Positions 1 through 5,837 of a stretch of DNA of 5,902 nt are shown in pieces (position 1 is the stretch's first letter; each line of letters opens with the position of its first letter). The stretch is taken from NCBI GenBank assembly GCA_017431185.1, contig JAFRLP010000271.1:1-5902 (forward strand). Direction: 5' to 3'. The notes under the pieces were generated by a model. It saw only the letters and a program-made list of their open reading frames with translations. It was not told the DNA's origin and searched no databases. Origin of the DNA: Victivallales bacterium (GTDB lineage: Bacteria > Verrucomicrobiota > Lentisphaeria > Oligosphaerales > Oligosphaeraceae). The position numbers were made by a program, and so were the translations under genes.

Positions 1-44
1 AGACGTGGCGGGTTATTGTTACTTCATTCCAGAAACAGCAAGAA

Positions 45-63
45 GACCCTCCCCAAAAGGGTC
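45..63 (+). promoter_or_regulatory. Inverted repeat overlapping the regulator's probable ribosome binding site
   Basis: GACCCT at 45-50 and AGGGTC at 58-63 are perfect inverted arms separated by seven bases. The right arm overlaps the AAAAGGG at 55-61 that probably serves as Shine-Dalgarno sequence for ATG 73. It could be an operator for autoregulation, or an RNA hairpin that masks the ribosome binding site. Either role is inferred. If translation instead begins at TTG 16, the repeat is coding and probably meaningless. Confidence 0.35.
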
Positions 64-72
64 AACAGCCCC

Positions 73-1149
73 ATGAAACACCCTCCCATGAATCACCACC
101 AGGCGGAAAAGCCCAAATTCCAGCAGGTCTATGACTTGATACTGCGGGGCTTGAAGGACGGAATTTTCCAGGTCGGGGACCGTCTGCCCTCGGAGCGTCA
201 ACTAGCGGAGCGTCTCAAGGTCAACATCGCCACCGTTCGTCGTGGATACCGCGAACTGACCCTGGCGGGAATCGTGGAGAAGAAGGTCGGGTCTGGCGCG
301 TATCTGCGCCAGGCGCTGGAGACCTCCTTTGAAGACAAGCCCGTGACCTTCGCGCTGTGCTCGCGTGTCTGGTCTTTCACCGAGCAGTTCCTGAAGGCCA
401 TCCCAGGCGTGATGTCCGCCAGGCACCGAAACTACCGGCTGGTCATCCAGGACTCCGGCAATTTCCAGGAGGTGCTGGCCTCCAACATCCAATATGGAAT
501 GCCGACCATCTTCCTGGACGGCCTGCCGTTGTCGTCTTTGGATACTGTGCTTCAGGCCCCGCATCTGTCTGTGGTGATGTCCCGACGTTGCGACCGTCAG
601 GGCGTGCCTTCGGTTTTGTGCGAGGACGCGCAGGGCATGCAGCGGCTGGTGAAGCACCTGCAGGAGCGTGGACATCGGCGCATCGCGATTCTGTTCAACA
701 ACATTGCTGACGAGGACACGCAAATCGATTCCTGGAGAACGGCTCTGGGCGAGGATTATTCCCCGAAACTGCGCATCCCTCTCTTTCCGCAAGGCCACAC
801 GGTGGACGACCAGGAGGAGCCGATGGACTTGGCGCGCGAAAACATCCTGCGGGAATGGCAACGTCGGAAATTCACCGCTTTGGTTGCCTTGAGCGACGAA
901 CTGGCGGCAGGGGCCATCGCGGGGCTGGCCAATGCAGGGGTGCGAATTCCCCAGGATGTGGCCATCGCGTCTGTGGGCAACACTCGATTGAGCCGAAGCA
1001 CCGTGCCCCCGCTGACCGTCTATGACCCTGACATCCCTGGCCATCTCAGGGAAGCCCTGGAATTGCTGGACAACAACCTGATGCACCCCGAAGCCCCTTG
1101 TCTGCTTCGCTTTGTCCAGCCCATCCTGATTCCAGGCGGCAGCACCTGA
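73..1149 (+). CDS. GntR-type winged-helix regulator with LacI-type sugar-binding domain (AraR-like architecture)
   Basis: This is a cytoplasmic DNA-binding transcription factor of about 358 residues. Residues 15-80 form a GntR winged helix, with the signature G-D-R-L-P-S-E-R-Q-L-A, then TVRRGYREL and the wing ending in VGSGAYL. Residues 89-358 resemble the LacI/periplasmic-binding fold: HLQERGHRRIAIL, then the DELAAGAIAGLANAGVRIP stretch leading into DVAIASVGN, then PPLTVYDPD, and a short tail ending PGGST. This GntR-plus-LacI fusion is the architecture of Bacillus AraR, whose effector is a sugar, so a saccharide ligand is likely but unidentified. The frame stays open back to a TTG at 16 (377 residues). 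I prefer ATG 73 because a purine-rich AAAAGGG lies about 11 nt upstream and the extra N-terminal residues look non-conserved; ATG 88 is a weaker option. It sits 37 nt ahead of a co-directional glycosidase gene, suggesting co-transcription and local control. Confidence 0.9.
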   Translation: MKHPPMNHHQAEKPKFQQVYDLILRGLKDGIFQVGDRLPSERQLAERLKVNIATVRRGYRELTLAGIVEKKVGSGAYLRQALETSFEDKPVTFALCSRVWSFTEQFLKAIPGVMSARHRNYRLVIQDSGNFQEVLASNIQYGMPTIFLDGLPLSSLDTVLQAPHLSVVMSRRCDRQGVPSVLCEDAQGMQRLVKHLQERGHRRIAILFNNIADEDTQIDSWRTALGEDYSPKLRIPLFPQGHTVDDQEEPMDLARENILREWQRRKFTALVALSDELAAGAIAGLANAGVRIPQDVAIASVGNTRLSRSTVPPLTVYDPDIPGHLREALELLDNNLMHPEAPCLLRFVQPILIPGGST

Positions 1150-1186
1150 TTCCTATTCCTGGGCGACGCGGGCGCACAACAGGCAA

Positions 1187-2962
1187 ATGAGAACCAAAAT
1201 CCAGAATCACAATGGTGTTCCAACGCTCTTTGTGAATCATGTGCCACAGGCCACCATGGCGTATATGACCTATGCTGAGCACAAGGCATGTTACCGTGAT
1301 TTCAGAGAGGCCGGATATCGCCTGTTTTCGTGTTCGGTCTCTTTTGGTGACCGCCCAATCAACGCCATGAATCGCGCACGCGCCATGCGTCATGGCGTCT
1401 TTGAAGTAAAGGGAGAGTCTCATTTCGAGTATTTCGACAGGACGATAGAGCAGATACTTCTTGAAGTGCCCGACGCCTGGATATTTCCACGTCTGAATGT
1501 CTCGCCTCCAGCCTGGTGGGAGGAAGCGCATCCAGATGCGTGCAATGACATTGGCTTTCAGAAGGGACCGCGACGCTTCTCGCCCGCATCGCGTATATGG
1601 CTGGCGGCGGCTCTGGGGGCGTTGAGGCGTTTCTTCGCTCATGTCAGTGAAACACCATTTCAGGAACACCTCATCGGCTGGCAGATCGCTGGCGGAAATA
1701 CCGAAGAGTGGCTTTCCACAAATCTGCAAGGCAGCCAGGGGCTTGCTTCTCGCGCCGCATTTGCAGACGAATCGCCAGACGACCAGTCTCCAGAAGCATA
1801 TCACCATTTTCTCAGCGATTTAAATGCAAGGGCCATCTGCGAATTGGCTGCGGAGGTTAAAAAACTGACGGAGCGCCAACTTATCGTCGGAAGTTTCTAC
1901 GGCTATCTGTTCGAGACCCCGTTCTGGGGCAGTCTTCACCATGCGCTTTCGCGCATTCTGAAATCTCCCGACATTGATTTCCTTTGTTCGCCCTCTTCGT
2001 ATTCCGTGCGTTTGAAGCCAGAGATGGGTTGGCCTTCCATGACAGTCATTGACTCAATCAAACATCACGGAAAACTCTTTTTCCATGAATTTGACACACG
2101 AACCCATTGCACGACGCTCTTTCGTGATTCTCTGCCTGAAGCCTGCCCGCCTGACGCCTACATCGACAAGATCTGGCAGCCGTTGCCTTCCGAGATGGAT
2201 TCCTTGAATGCACTACGGATGAATTTTGGCCAGCAGATGGCGTTTGGCACAGCCAGTTGGTGGTTTGACATGTGGGGTGGTTGGTTTGACTCTCCTGCCA
2301 TTATGACGGAAATGGCCGAATATCTGACGGAGGCGTATCGTTCCTTGAATGACACAGACCGTGGCAGCGTTGCTGAATTCGCGGCTTTCATTGATGAACG
2401 GAGTTATGCACAGCAGAAGGAACCCATGGAATCGTCGGCGACACCTCATCTTTCCCGCATCGCATGTCAGCAGACGGGGGTGCCATGCGACTTCTACGAA
2501 ATCTCAGATTTTTGGGAAGTTGTCCCGCGTTATCGGGCTGTTGCATTCATCGTGCCAGCAAGCACGACGGCTCTCCACGTTGCTCAGGCATGGTGCGACG
2601 GACAGCGGAAACCCTGGATGGCGTTTACGGGCGAACACATTCAGAGACAGCATCAGACCACCATTCCATTGCCGCCAGTCAACCACTTTGCCGATAATGG
2701 CTGCCTACAGGCGGCAACTGTCATTACAAGAGAGTTCTGCAAGTCGCATGGACTCCATTGCTACAATGATTCGGGGGATGCCGTCTATGTGTCCCGCAAC
2801 TGGATTACCTTGCACGCCTTTGCTTCTGGAGAACATCGGCTAAAATTGCCGAGACAACGGAAAATCACTCCTCGCTTTCCCAGGGGGGATGCCTGGATTG
2901 GCGAAGAGATTATCCTGCATCTGAATTGTGGCGGTACAGCCGTGTTTCGGCTTGATGGGTAG
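1187..2962 (+). CDS. Divergent GH42/clan GH-A-like glycoside hydrolase
   Basis: This 591-residue protein resembles beta-galactosidase-type (GH42-like) TIM-barrel enzymes, which hydrolyse glycosidic bonds by a two-carboxylate mechanism. The N-terminal part reads as a barrel: IFPRLNVSPPAWWEEAHPD (99-117), then HLIGWQIAGGNTEEW (161-175), where GH42 enzymes carry a GWQ-x-D-N-E-type acid/base motif, so E173 or E174 is the candidate acid/base. KLFFHEFDTRTH (296-307) puts E301 as the candidate nucleophile. From about 430 on, GVPCDFYEISDFW and YRAVAFIVP resemble the GH42 trimerisation domain, followed by a small beta domain near 533-590. No signal peptide or membrane segment is visible, so it probably acts in the cytoplasm on imported oligosaccharides. 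The start has only a weak AGG three bases upstream, but no better in-frame start is evident. It follows the regulator by 37 nt. It is shorter than typical GH42 proteins and noticeably less GC-rich than its neighbours. The exact CAZy family and substrate are uncertain. Confidence 0.75.
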   Translation: MRTKIQNHNGVPTLFVNHVPQATMAYMTYAEHKACYRDFREAGYRLFSCSVSFGDRPINAMNRARAMRHGVFEVKGESHFEYFDRTIEQILLEVPDAWIFPRLNVSPPAWWEEAHPDACNDIGFQKGPRRFSPASRIWLAAALGALRRFFAHVSETPFQEHLIGWQIAGGNTEEWLSTNLQGSQGLASRAAFADESPDDQSPEAYHHFLSDLNARAICELAAEVKKLTERQLIVGSFYGYLFETPFWGSLHHALSRILKSPDIDFLCSPSSYSVRLKPEMGWPSMTVIDSIKHHGKLFFHEFDTRTHCTTLFRDSLPEACPPDAYIDKIWQPLPSEMDSLNALRMNFGQQMAFGTASWWFDMWGGWFDSPAIMTEMAEYLTEAYRSLNDTDRGSVAEFAAFIDERSYAQQKEPMESSATPHLSRIACQQTGVPCDFYEISDFWEVVPRYRAVAFIVPASTTALHVAQAWCDGQRKPWMAFTGEHIQRQHQTTIPLPPVNHFADNGCLQAATVITREFCKSHGLHCYNDSGDAVYVSRNWITLHAFASGEHRLKLPRQRKITPRFPRGDAWIGEEIILHLNCGGTAVFRLDG

Positions 2963-2995
2963 GATGCCGGGCCGGGCCGGGCCGTCCCGCGTCCT
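2961..2995. terminator. GC-rich hairpin between convergent genes, possible bidirectional terminator
   Basis: The 37-nt gap between the two converging stop codons is almost filled by this structure. AGGATGC (2961-2967) pairs with GCGTCCT (2989-2995) with one G-T wobble, then GGG (2969-2971) pairs with CCC (2986-2988) past a single bulged C. The loop region contains the rest of three tandem GGGCC units (2969-2983). No U-run follows on either strand, so it is not a classical intrinsic terminator. Its position between convergent genes is the main argument for a terminating or transcript-end-protecting role. Confidence 0.45.
2969..2983. repeat. Three tandem copies of GGGCC
   Basis: Three exact head-to-tail GGGCC units sit in the intergenic gap, inside the hairpin described for 2961-2995. 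GGGCC pairs with GGCCC-type stretches, so the array can also fold on itself or vary in copy number by replication slippage. It is too short to be a mobile or CRISPR-type repeat. Confidence 0.6.
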
Positions 2996-2999
2996 GCGG

Positions 3000-4478
3000 T
3001 CATCCGAACAGGATTCGGGACACCGCTGTCCCATCTTTCGAGATGTTCAGATTCTCCACTGAGTTGGCGCAGATGTCGGAGCAGTCGCAATCCTGAATCC
3101 GCACATCGGCGATTTCCAGCAGGGGCGGCTCCCCCTTCAGAAGAATGCTCAGGGGGCGTCGGGCGATTTTCACGCCCTTCAGCGTGATGTCCTGATAGCG
3201 CAGATGGTATCCCTCCAGGCTGGTGGCCTCCTCGCAATGCTGATTGCCGAGATTGCGCCCCATTGGGCCTCGGTTCAGCACGGCCAGCCACGGCAGGTTC
3301 TCCTGCTGAGACAACGGATAATCGGGGCAGTCCTCGATTCGGAACAGCGGTTTCGGATAGAACTCCTCGGTGCAAATCCGAATGTCCTCATAAAGCACCT
3401 TGCGCACCAAGGCGGAGTCGGAGCCGTATGTCGTGGTGATGCTGATCGCATAGTGCGTCAAGTGAATCAAATCCAAATCACGGAAGACGATGTCCTCCAC
3501 AAGCGCACGCTTCTCCCCGCACCAAATCTCCAGATTCTTGCCCCAGTCGCACCAGAGCACGCAGTGCTCCGTCACCACGTTCCGAACAGGCTCGCTCTCC
3601 CCGTGAAGGAAGGGGGCGCGCATGACCACGCAGTCGTCAAACGAGCGGATGAAGCAGTTGCGGATGGTCACATCCTGGGAGGTGCAGATGTCGATGCCGT
3701 CCGAATTGTACCGCCACTGGCCGACGATTTTGATGTTGTCGAACAGCAGGTCACGGCAGCCGTTGCGGGCGATTACGCTCCATGACGGGGAATCGGTCAG
3801 GACAATGCCCTCTATCTTCACGTTACGGCTGTGGTAAATCACCAGGTTTCCGCCGACCAGCCATTTCTCAAAGTCAAAGCCGAGTTTCGCGATGGCCTCC
3901 ATGACTTCGCCTCCCTCTTCGCCCGCCTTTGCCTCCTTCGGGCATTTGATTCGGGAGGAGTCCAGGACCCCGCGTCCCGTCACGGTCACATTCTCGGCCT
4001 CGTGAATCAATATGGCGCCATGCACCACGGCGCCCGCGTCAATGCAGACGCGCTGGCCGCTTCGGGGGAGGATCAGCCCCGCGTCATGCTCGCCAGGGCC
4101 GAAATAGATGTCGCCCTCCTTGGGCTCGTACTCAAAGGGGGGATTGGCGAAAATGTGGAGGGCATCATGCAGACCGTTCACCAGCAGAGTCACCTGCTGA
4201 GGGCGTTCCAGAACGAAACTGATTCTGTGTCCATTCTGCTGGAACTCCCGCACGGCGTGGGCGGGACGCACCTCCGCGCTGCTGATTTCCATGCCCGCCA
4301 CCTCGACCTCCACCAGCGCAGGCTCCGCCATGTCAAATGTGGTGAACCAACCTGGCTCGGATTGCCCCAGGCTTCGCTGGAAGCCAGGCCAGACATGGTT
4401 GATTGGCGCGGCGGACACCCTGACTTCATGGATGTCCTGTTCACGGGAATTGACATAGCAACGGTATTTTTGGCTCAT
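3000..4478 (-). CDS. GH28-like (polygalacturonase-family) right-handed beta-helix glycoside hydrolase
   Basis: This 492-residue protein has an N-terminal beta-rich domain (about 1-110) and a parallel beta-helix (about 140-480) with repeated hydrophobic turns such as ENVTVTGRGVLDS, RNVKIEGIVLTDSPSW and QDVTIRNCFIRS. The clan GH-N catalytic aspartates are present: D260 in YNSDGID, and D281-D282 in SFDDC. The 21-residue spacing equals that of fungal GH28 polygalacturonases (D180 to D201 in Aspergillus niger PGII). GH28 enzymes hydrolyse galacturonan or rhamnogalacturonan by inversion. The usual GHG motif is replaced near 311-319 (DWGKNLEIW), and the RIK motif near 345-349 (ISITT), so the substrate may not be polygalacturonate. 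No signal peptide is seen and there are 16 cysteines, which suggests a cytoplasmic enzyme. The ATG start is supported by a strong AGAAGGAA seven bases upstream. It lies 72 nt downstream of the co-directional epimerase-like gene, probably in one operon. Confidence 0.85.
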   Translation of the reverse strand: MSQKYRCYVNSREQDIHEVRVSAAPINHVWPGFQRSLGQSEPGWFTTFDMAEPALVEVEVAGMEISSAEVRPAHAVREFQQNGHRISFVLERPQQVTLLVNGLHDALHIFANPPFEYEPKEGDIYFGPGEHDAGLILPRSGQRVCIDAGAVVHGAILIHEAENVTVTGRGVLDSSRIKCPKEAKAGEEGGEVMEAIAKLGFDFEKWLVGGNLVIYHSRNVKIEGIVLTDSPSWSVIARNGCRDLLFDNIKIVGQWRYNSDGIDICTSQDVTIRNCFIRSFDDCVVMRAPFLHGESEPVRNVVTEHCVLWCDWGKNLEIWCGEKRALVEDIVFRDLDLIHLTHYAISITTTYGSDSALVRKVLYEDIRICTEEFYPKPLFRIEDCPDYPLSQQENLPWLAVLNRGPMGRNLGNQHCEEATSLEGYHLRYQDITLKGVKIARRPLSILLKGEPPLLEIADVRIQDCDCSDICANSVENLNISKDGTAVSRILFG

Positions 4479-4485
4479 GGTTTCA

Positions 4486-4493
4486 TTCCTTCT
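4486..4493 (-). promoter_or_regulatory. Shine-Dalgarno sequence of the GH28-like gene
   Basis: Read on the minus strand this is AGAAGGAA, ending seven bases before the ATG at 4478. It fixes the start of the beta-helix protein and shows that the gene has its own strong ribosome binding site even if it is co-transcribed with the gene upstream. Confidence 0.75.
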
Positions 4494-4534
4494 GCAAGCG
4501 AATGCAATTTTGATTCAGTGTTAATGGAGGGGAA

Positions 4535-4550
4535 CAAGGCCGCGGCCTTG
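4535..4550 (-). terminator. Perfect 16-bp palindrome directly after the epimerase stop codon
   Basis: CAAGGCCG is followed immediately by its reverse complement CGGCCTTG, starting on the base next to the TAG stop of the epimerase-like gene. In RNA it forms a 6-bp stem with a CGCG loop. On the minus strand it is followed by TTCCCC, so there is no proper U-run. It may be a weak or partial terminator, or an intercistronic stem that sets relative expression of the epimerase and GH28-like genes. The role is inferred from position and symmetry alone. Confidence 0.45.
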
Positions 4551-5813
4551 CTACAGTTCACCGCATTCCATCAGGGAGAGGTTGGTGTGGTATCCTGGGT
4601 CGGCGTCGGGGACGGCGGGGATGACGTTGACCACTTTGCCCTCGGCGTCGCGGGTCTGCACCGCGAAGCCTGACGGGCGCAGGTAGTAATTCTGGAAGTC
4701 GCTGATGGCCGTGCGCTCGAAGTTCACCAGACGGGCTTTTTTACTCTCTTTAGGGTACAATTCGGCGAGCAGGTGCGCCGCGCGCGCAGCCTCTGGCAGG
4801 CTCCACCAGGGCATGTCGGAATTGGCGTATTTGCGGTTGGTCAGGTCGTATGTCTTGACGATGCCGTGCGCCTTAGGGTTGTAGCCGTATTTGAACACAC
4901 TGCGGTAAAGAATCATGAGAAGGGTGCCGAACAGCGGTTCAACGGTTTCAATATCGAGCCAGATTTTATGTTTGCGGATGACTTTCAGGACACGCGCCGT
5001 GTGTCCGAGGAACTCCAGGGCATGCCCCGGGTCGCTCAGCACCACTCCGTTCTCCTCCTTCCAGGGGCTTCCGTTTTTGTTAACTGCCTCGACGAATTCA
5101 AAGCGCTCTGCCTTGCTTCTTATTGCGGAGCGCAGGACATGCCTTTGCAGGATTTGCTTGAAGAAGAGAACGCTGGTGTCCAGCCAGTATTCATTGTCTG
5201 GCATGTCATCCAGCAGGTCAGCCAGACCATCCAGGGCTATCATCTTGGGGCCGTGGAGTTTTTTGCCTGGGACGTATTCGACGGGATTTTTGGGGTCAAA
5301 ACTCTGCTGGTCTGTGCGGAAATGCCCTTTCTTTAAGGCCTCTGTGACGTCGCAGAAGCCATCACAGGCAATATCGGTCGTTTTTTTGTCGTGCAGACGT
5401 CTGGCCGCGCAGAACAGCCCTTTGCAGTAGAAAATGTCACCGTAACCATGATAGGAGGATAGTTTGTGGTAGGGTGTGGCGTCTGGTGCCATGACGAACG
5501 GGAGAGTGCCGCCATTGGCCACGACGGCATCCAGGACGGCGTGCATCACCTTATCCAGCATTTTGTCCAGTTTCTTGGCGAAAGCCTTGTCGCCGTGTTC
5601 CTCGAACCATTTCGCGTGTTTGGCGAGGCTTTCGAGTCCCCTGGCCTGAATCCAGCCGTAGATATGCGACTTTCCGCGGAAGGAGTCCTCCTGGGCAAAG
5701 TCCTCTCCCGTGTCAACATTGAATTTGGTGTCGATGAAGTTCCCGCAGTTGTGTCTGGAAAAGCGCTCCAGCATGGTCTCCATGCTGGTGCGAAGCAGTT
5801 GTTCGAGTTTCAT
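4551..5813 (-). CDS. AGE-family sugar 2-epimerase-like protein (N-acylglucosamine 2-epimerase / cellobiose 2-epimerase superfamily)
   Basis: This 420-residue protein has the length and helix-rich character of the (alpha/alpha)6-barrel AGE superfamily, whose members interconvert sugar epimers or aldose/ketose forms using two histidines. Supporting motifs are YGWIQARGLESLAKHA (52-67, with W54 and R58), GYGDIFYCKGLFCAARRL (123-140), SDPGHALEFLGH (260-271, matching the family's PGH motif with H264), MPWWSLPEAARAAHLL (334-349, the family's WW-x-x-x-EA element) and a C-terminal YHT (408-410, H409), where the second catalytic histidine is expected. No signal peptide is present, so it should act in the cytoplasm. 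The ATG is the only start possible: an in-frame TAA lies nine codons upstream, and AAAGGAG sits eight bases before the ATG. It precedes the GH28-like gene by 72 nt and may process a sugar released by it. Substrate is not deducible. Another (alpha/alpha)6 enzyme, such as an unsaturated glucuronyl hydrolase-like protein, is a less likely alternative. Confidence 0.8.
   Translation of the reverse strand: MKLEQLLRTSMETMLERFSRHNCGNFIDTKFNVDTGEDFAQEDSFRGKSHIYGWIQARGLESLAKHAKWFEEHGDKAFAKKLDKMLDKVMHAVLDAVVANGGTLPFVMAPDATPYHKLSSYHGYGDIFYCKGLFCAARRLHDKKTTDIACDGFCDVTEALKKGHFRTDQQSFDPKNPVEYVPGKKLHGPKMIALDGLADLLDDMPDNEYWLDTSVLFFKQILQRHVLRSAIRSKAERFEFVEAVNKNGSPWKEENGVVLSDPGHALEFLGHTARVLKVIRKHKIWLDIETVEPLFGTLLMILYRSVFKYGYNPKAHGIVKTYDLTNRKYANSDMPWWSLPEAARAAHLLAELYPKESKKARLVNFERTAISDFQNYYLRPSGFAVQTRDAEGKVVNVIPAVPDADPGYHTNLSLMECGEL
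5768..5788. repeat. Perfect 9-bp inverted repeat inside the first codons of the epimerase gene
   Basis: CCAGCATGG (5768-5776) and CCATGCTGG (5780-5788) are exact reverse complements separated by TCT. The element covers roughly codons 9 to 15 of the epimerase-like gene, encoding S-M-E-T-M-L. In mRNA it would form a strong stem with a three-base loop about 26 to 46 nt after the A of the ATG. The symmetry is also of the size of LacI-type operators. It could be a translation-modulating hairpin, an internal operator or a coincidence from the two ATG codons. Confidence 0.5.
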
Positions 5814-5821
5814 CTGGTTCG

Positions 5822-5828
5822 CTCCTTT
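5822..5828 (-). promoter_or_regulatory. Shine-Dalgarno sequence of the epimerase-like gene
   Basis: Read on the minus strand this is AAAGGAG, ending eight bases before the ATG at 5813. Together with the in-frame TAA at 5838-5840 it fixes the start unambiguously. Confidence 0.8.
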
Positions 5829-5837
5829 GGGTTGTTT

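Noticed and set aside
16..72. N-terminal extension of the regulator from TTG 16
   Set aside because: The frame is open, but there is no good ribosome binding site before it, the added residues do not resemble the start of a GntR domain, and ATG 73 is better placed.
202..1086. Long minus-strand open frame (294 codons) opposite the regulator
   Set aside because: It lies wholly antisense to a well-recognised GntR/LacI protein, its translation is rich in R, H and Q with no recognisable motif, and GC-rich codon bias explains the lack of stops.
1046..1807. Minus-strand open frame of 253 codons across the end of the regulator and the start of the glycosidase
   Set aside because: It spans two convincingly coding plus-strand genes and shows no family motif, so it is an antisense shadow.
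2460..2490. Inverted repeat TCGCATG / CATGCGA with a 17-base spacer
   Set aside because: It is deep inside the GH42-like coding sequence with a long spacer, and a 7-bp match of this kind is expected by chance in a window of this size.
4246..4266. Inverted repeat TCCCGC / GCGGGA in the GH28-like gene
   Set aside because: It is a short GC-rich symmetry within coding sequence with no positional relation to a start, stop or gap.
4494..4534. AT-richer stretch before the GH28-like gene as a separate promoter
   Set aside because: I could not find a convincing pair of -35 and -10 boxes with proper spacing on the minus strand, and the short gap fits co-transcription with the epimerase gene.
3831..4673. 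Plus-strand open frame of 280 codons opposite the GH28-like gene
   Set aside because: It is antisense to a protein with clear beta-helix repeats and catalytic aspartates and crosses the intergenic gap into the epimerase gene. The translation has no recognisable domain.
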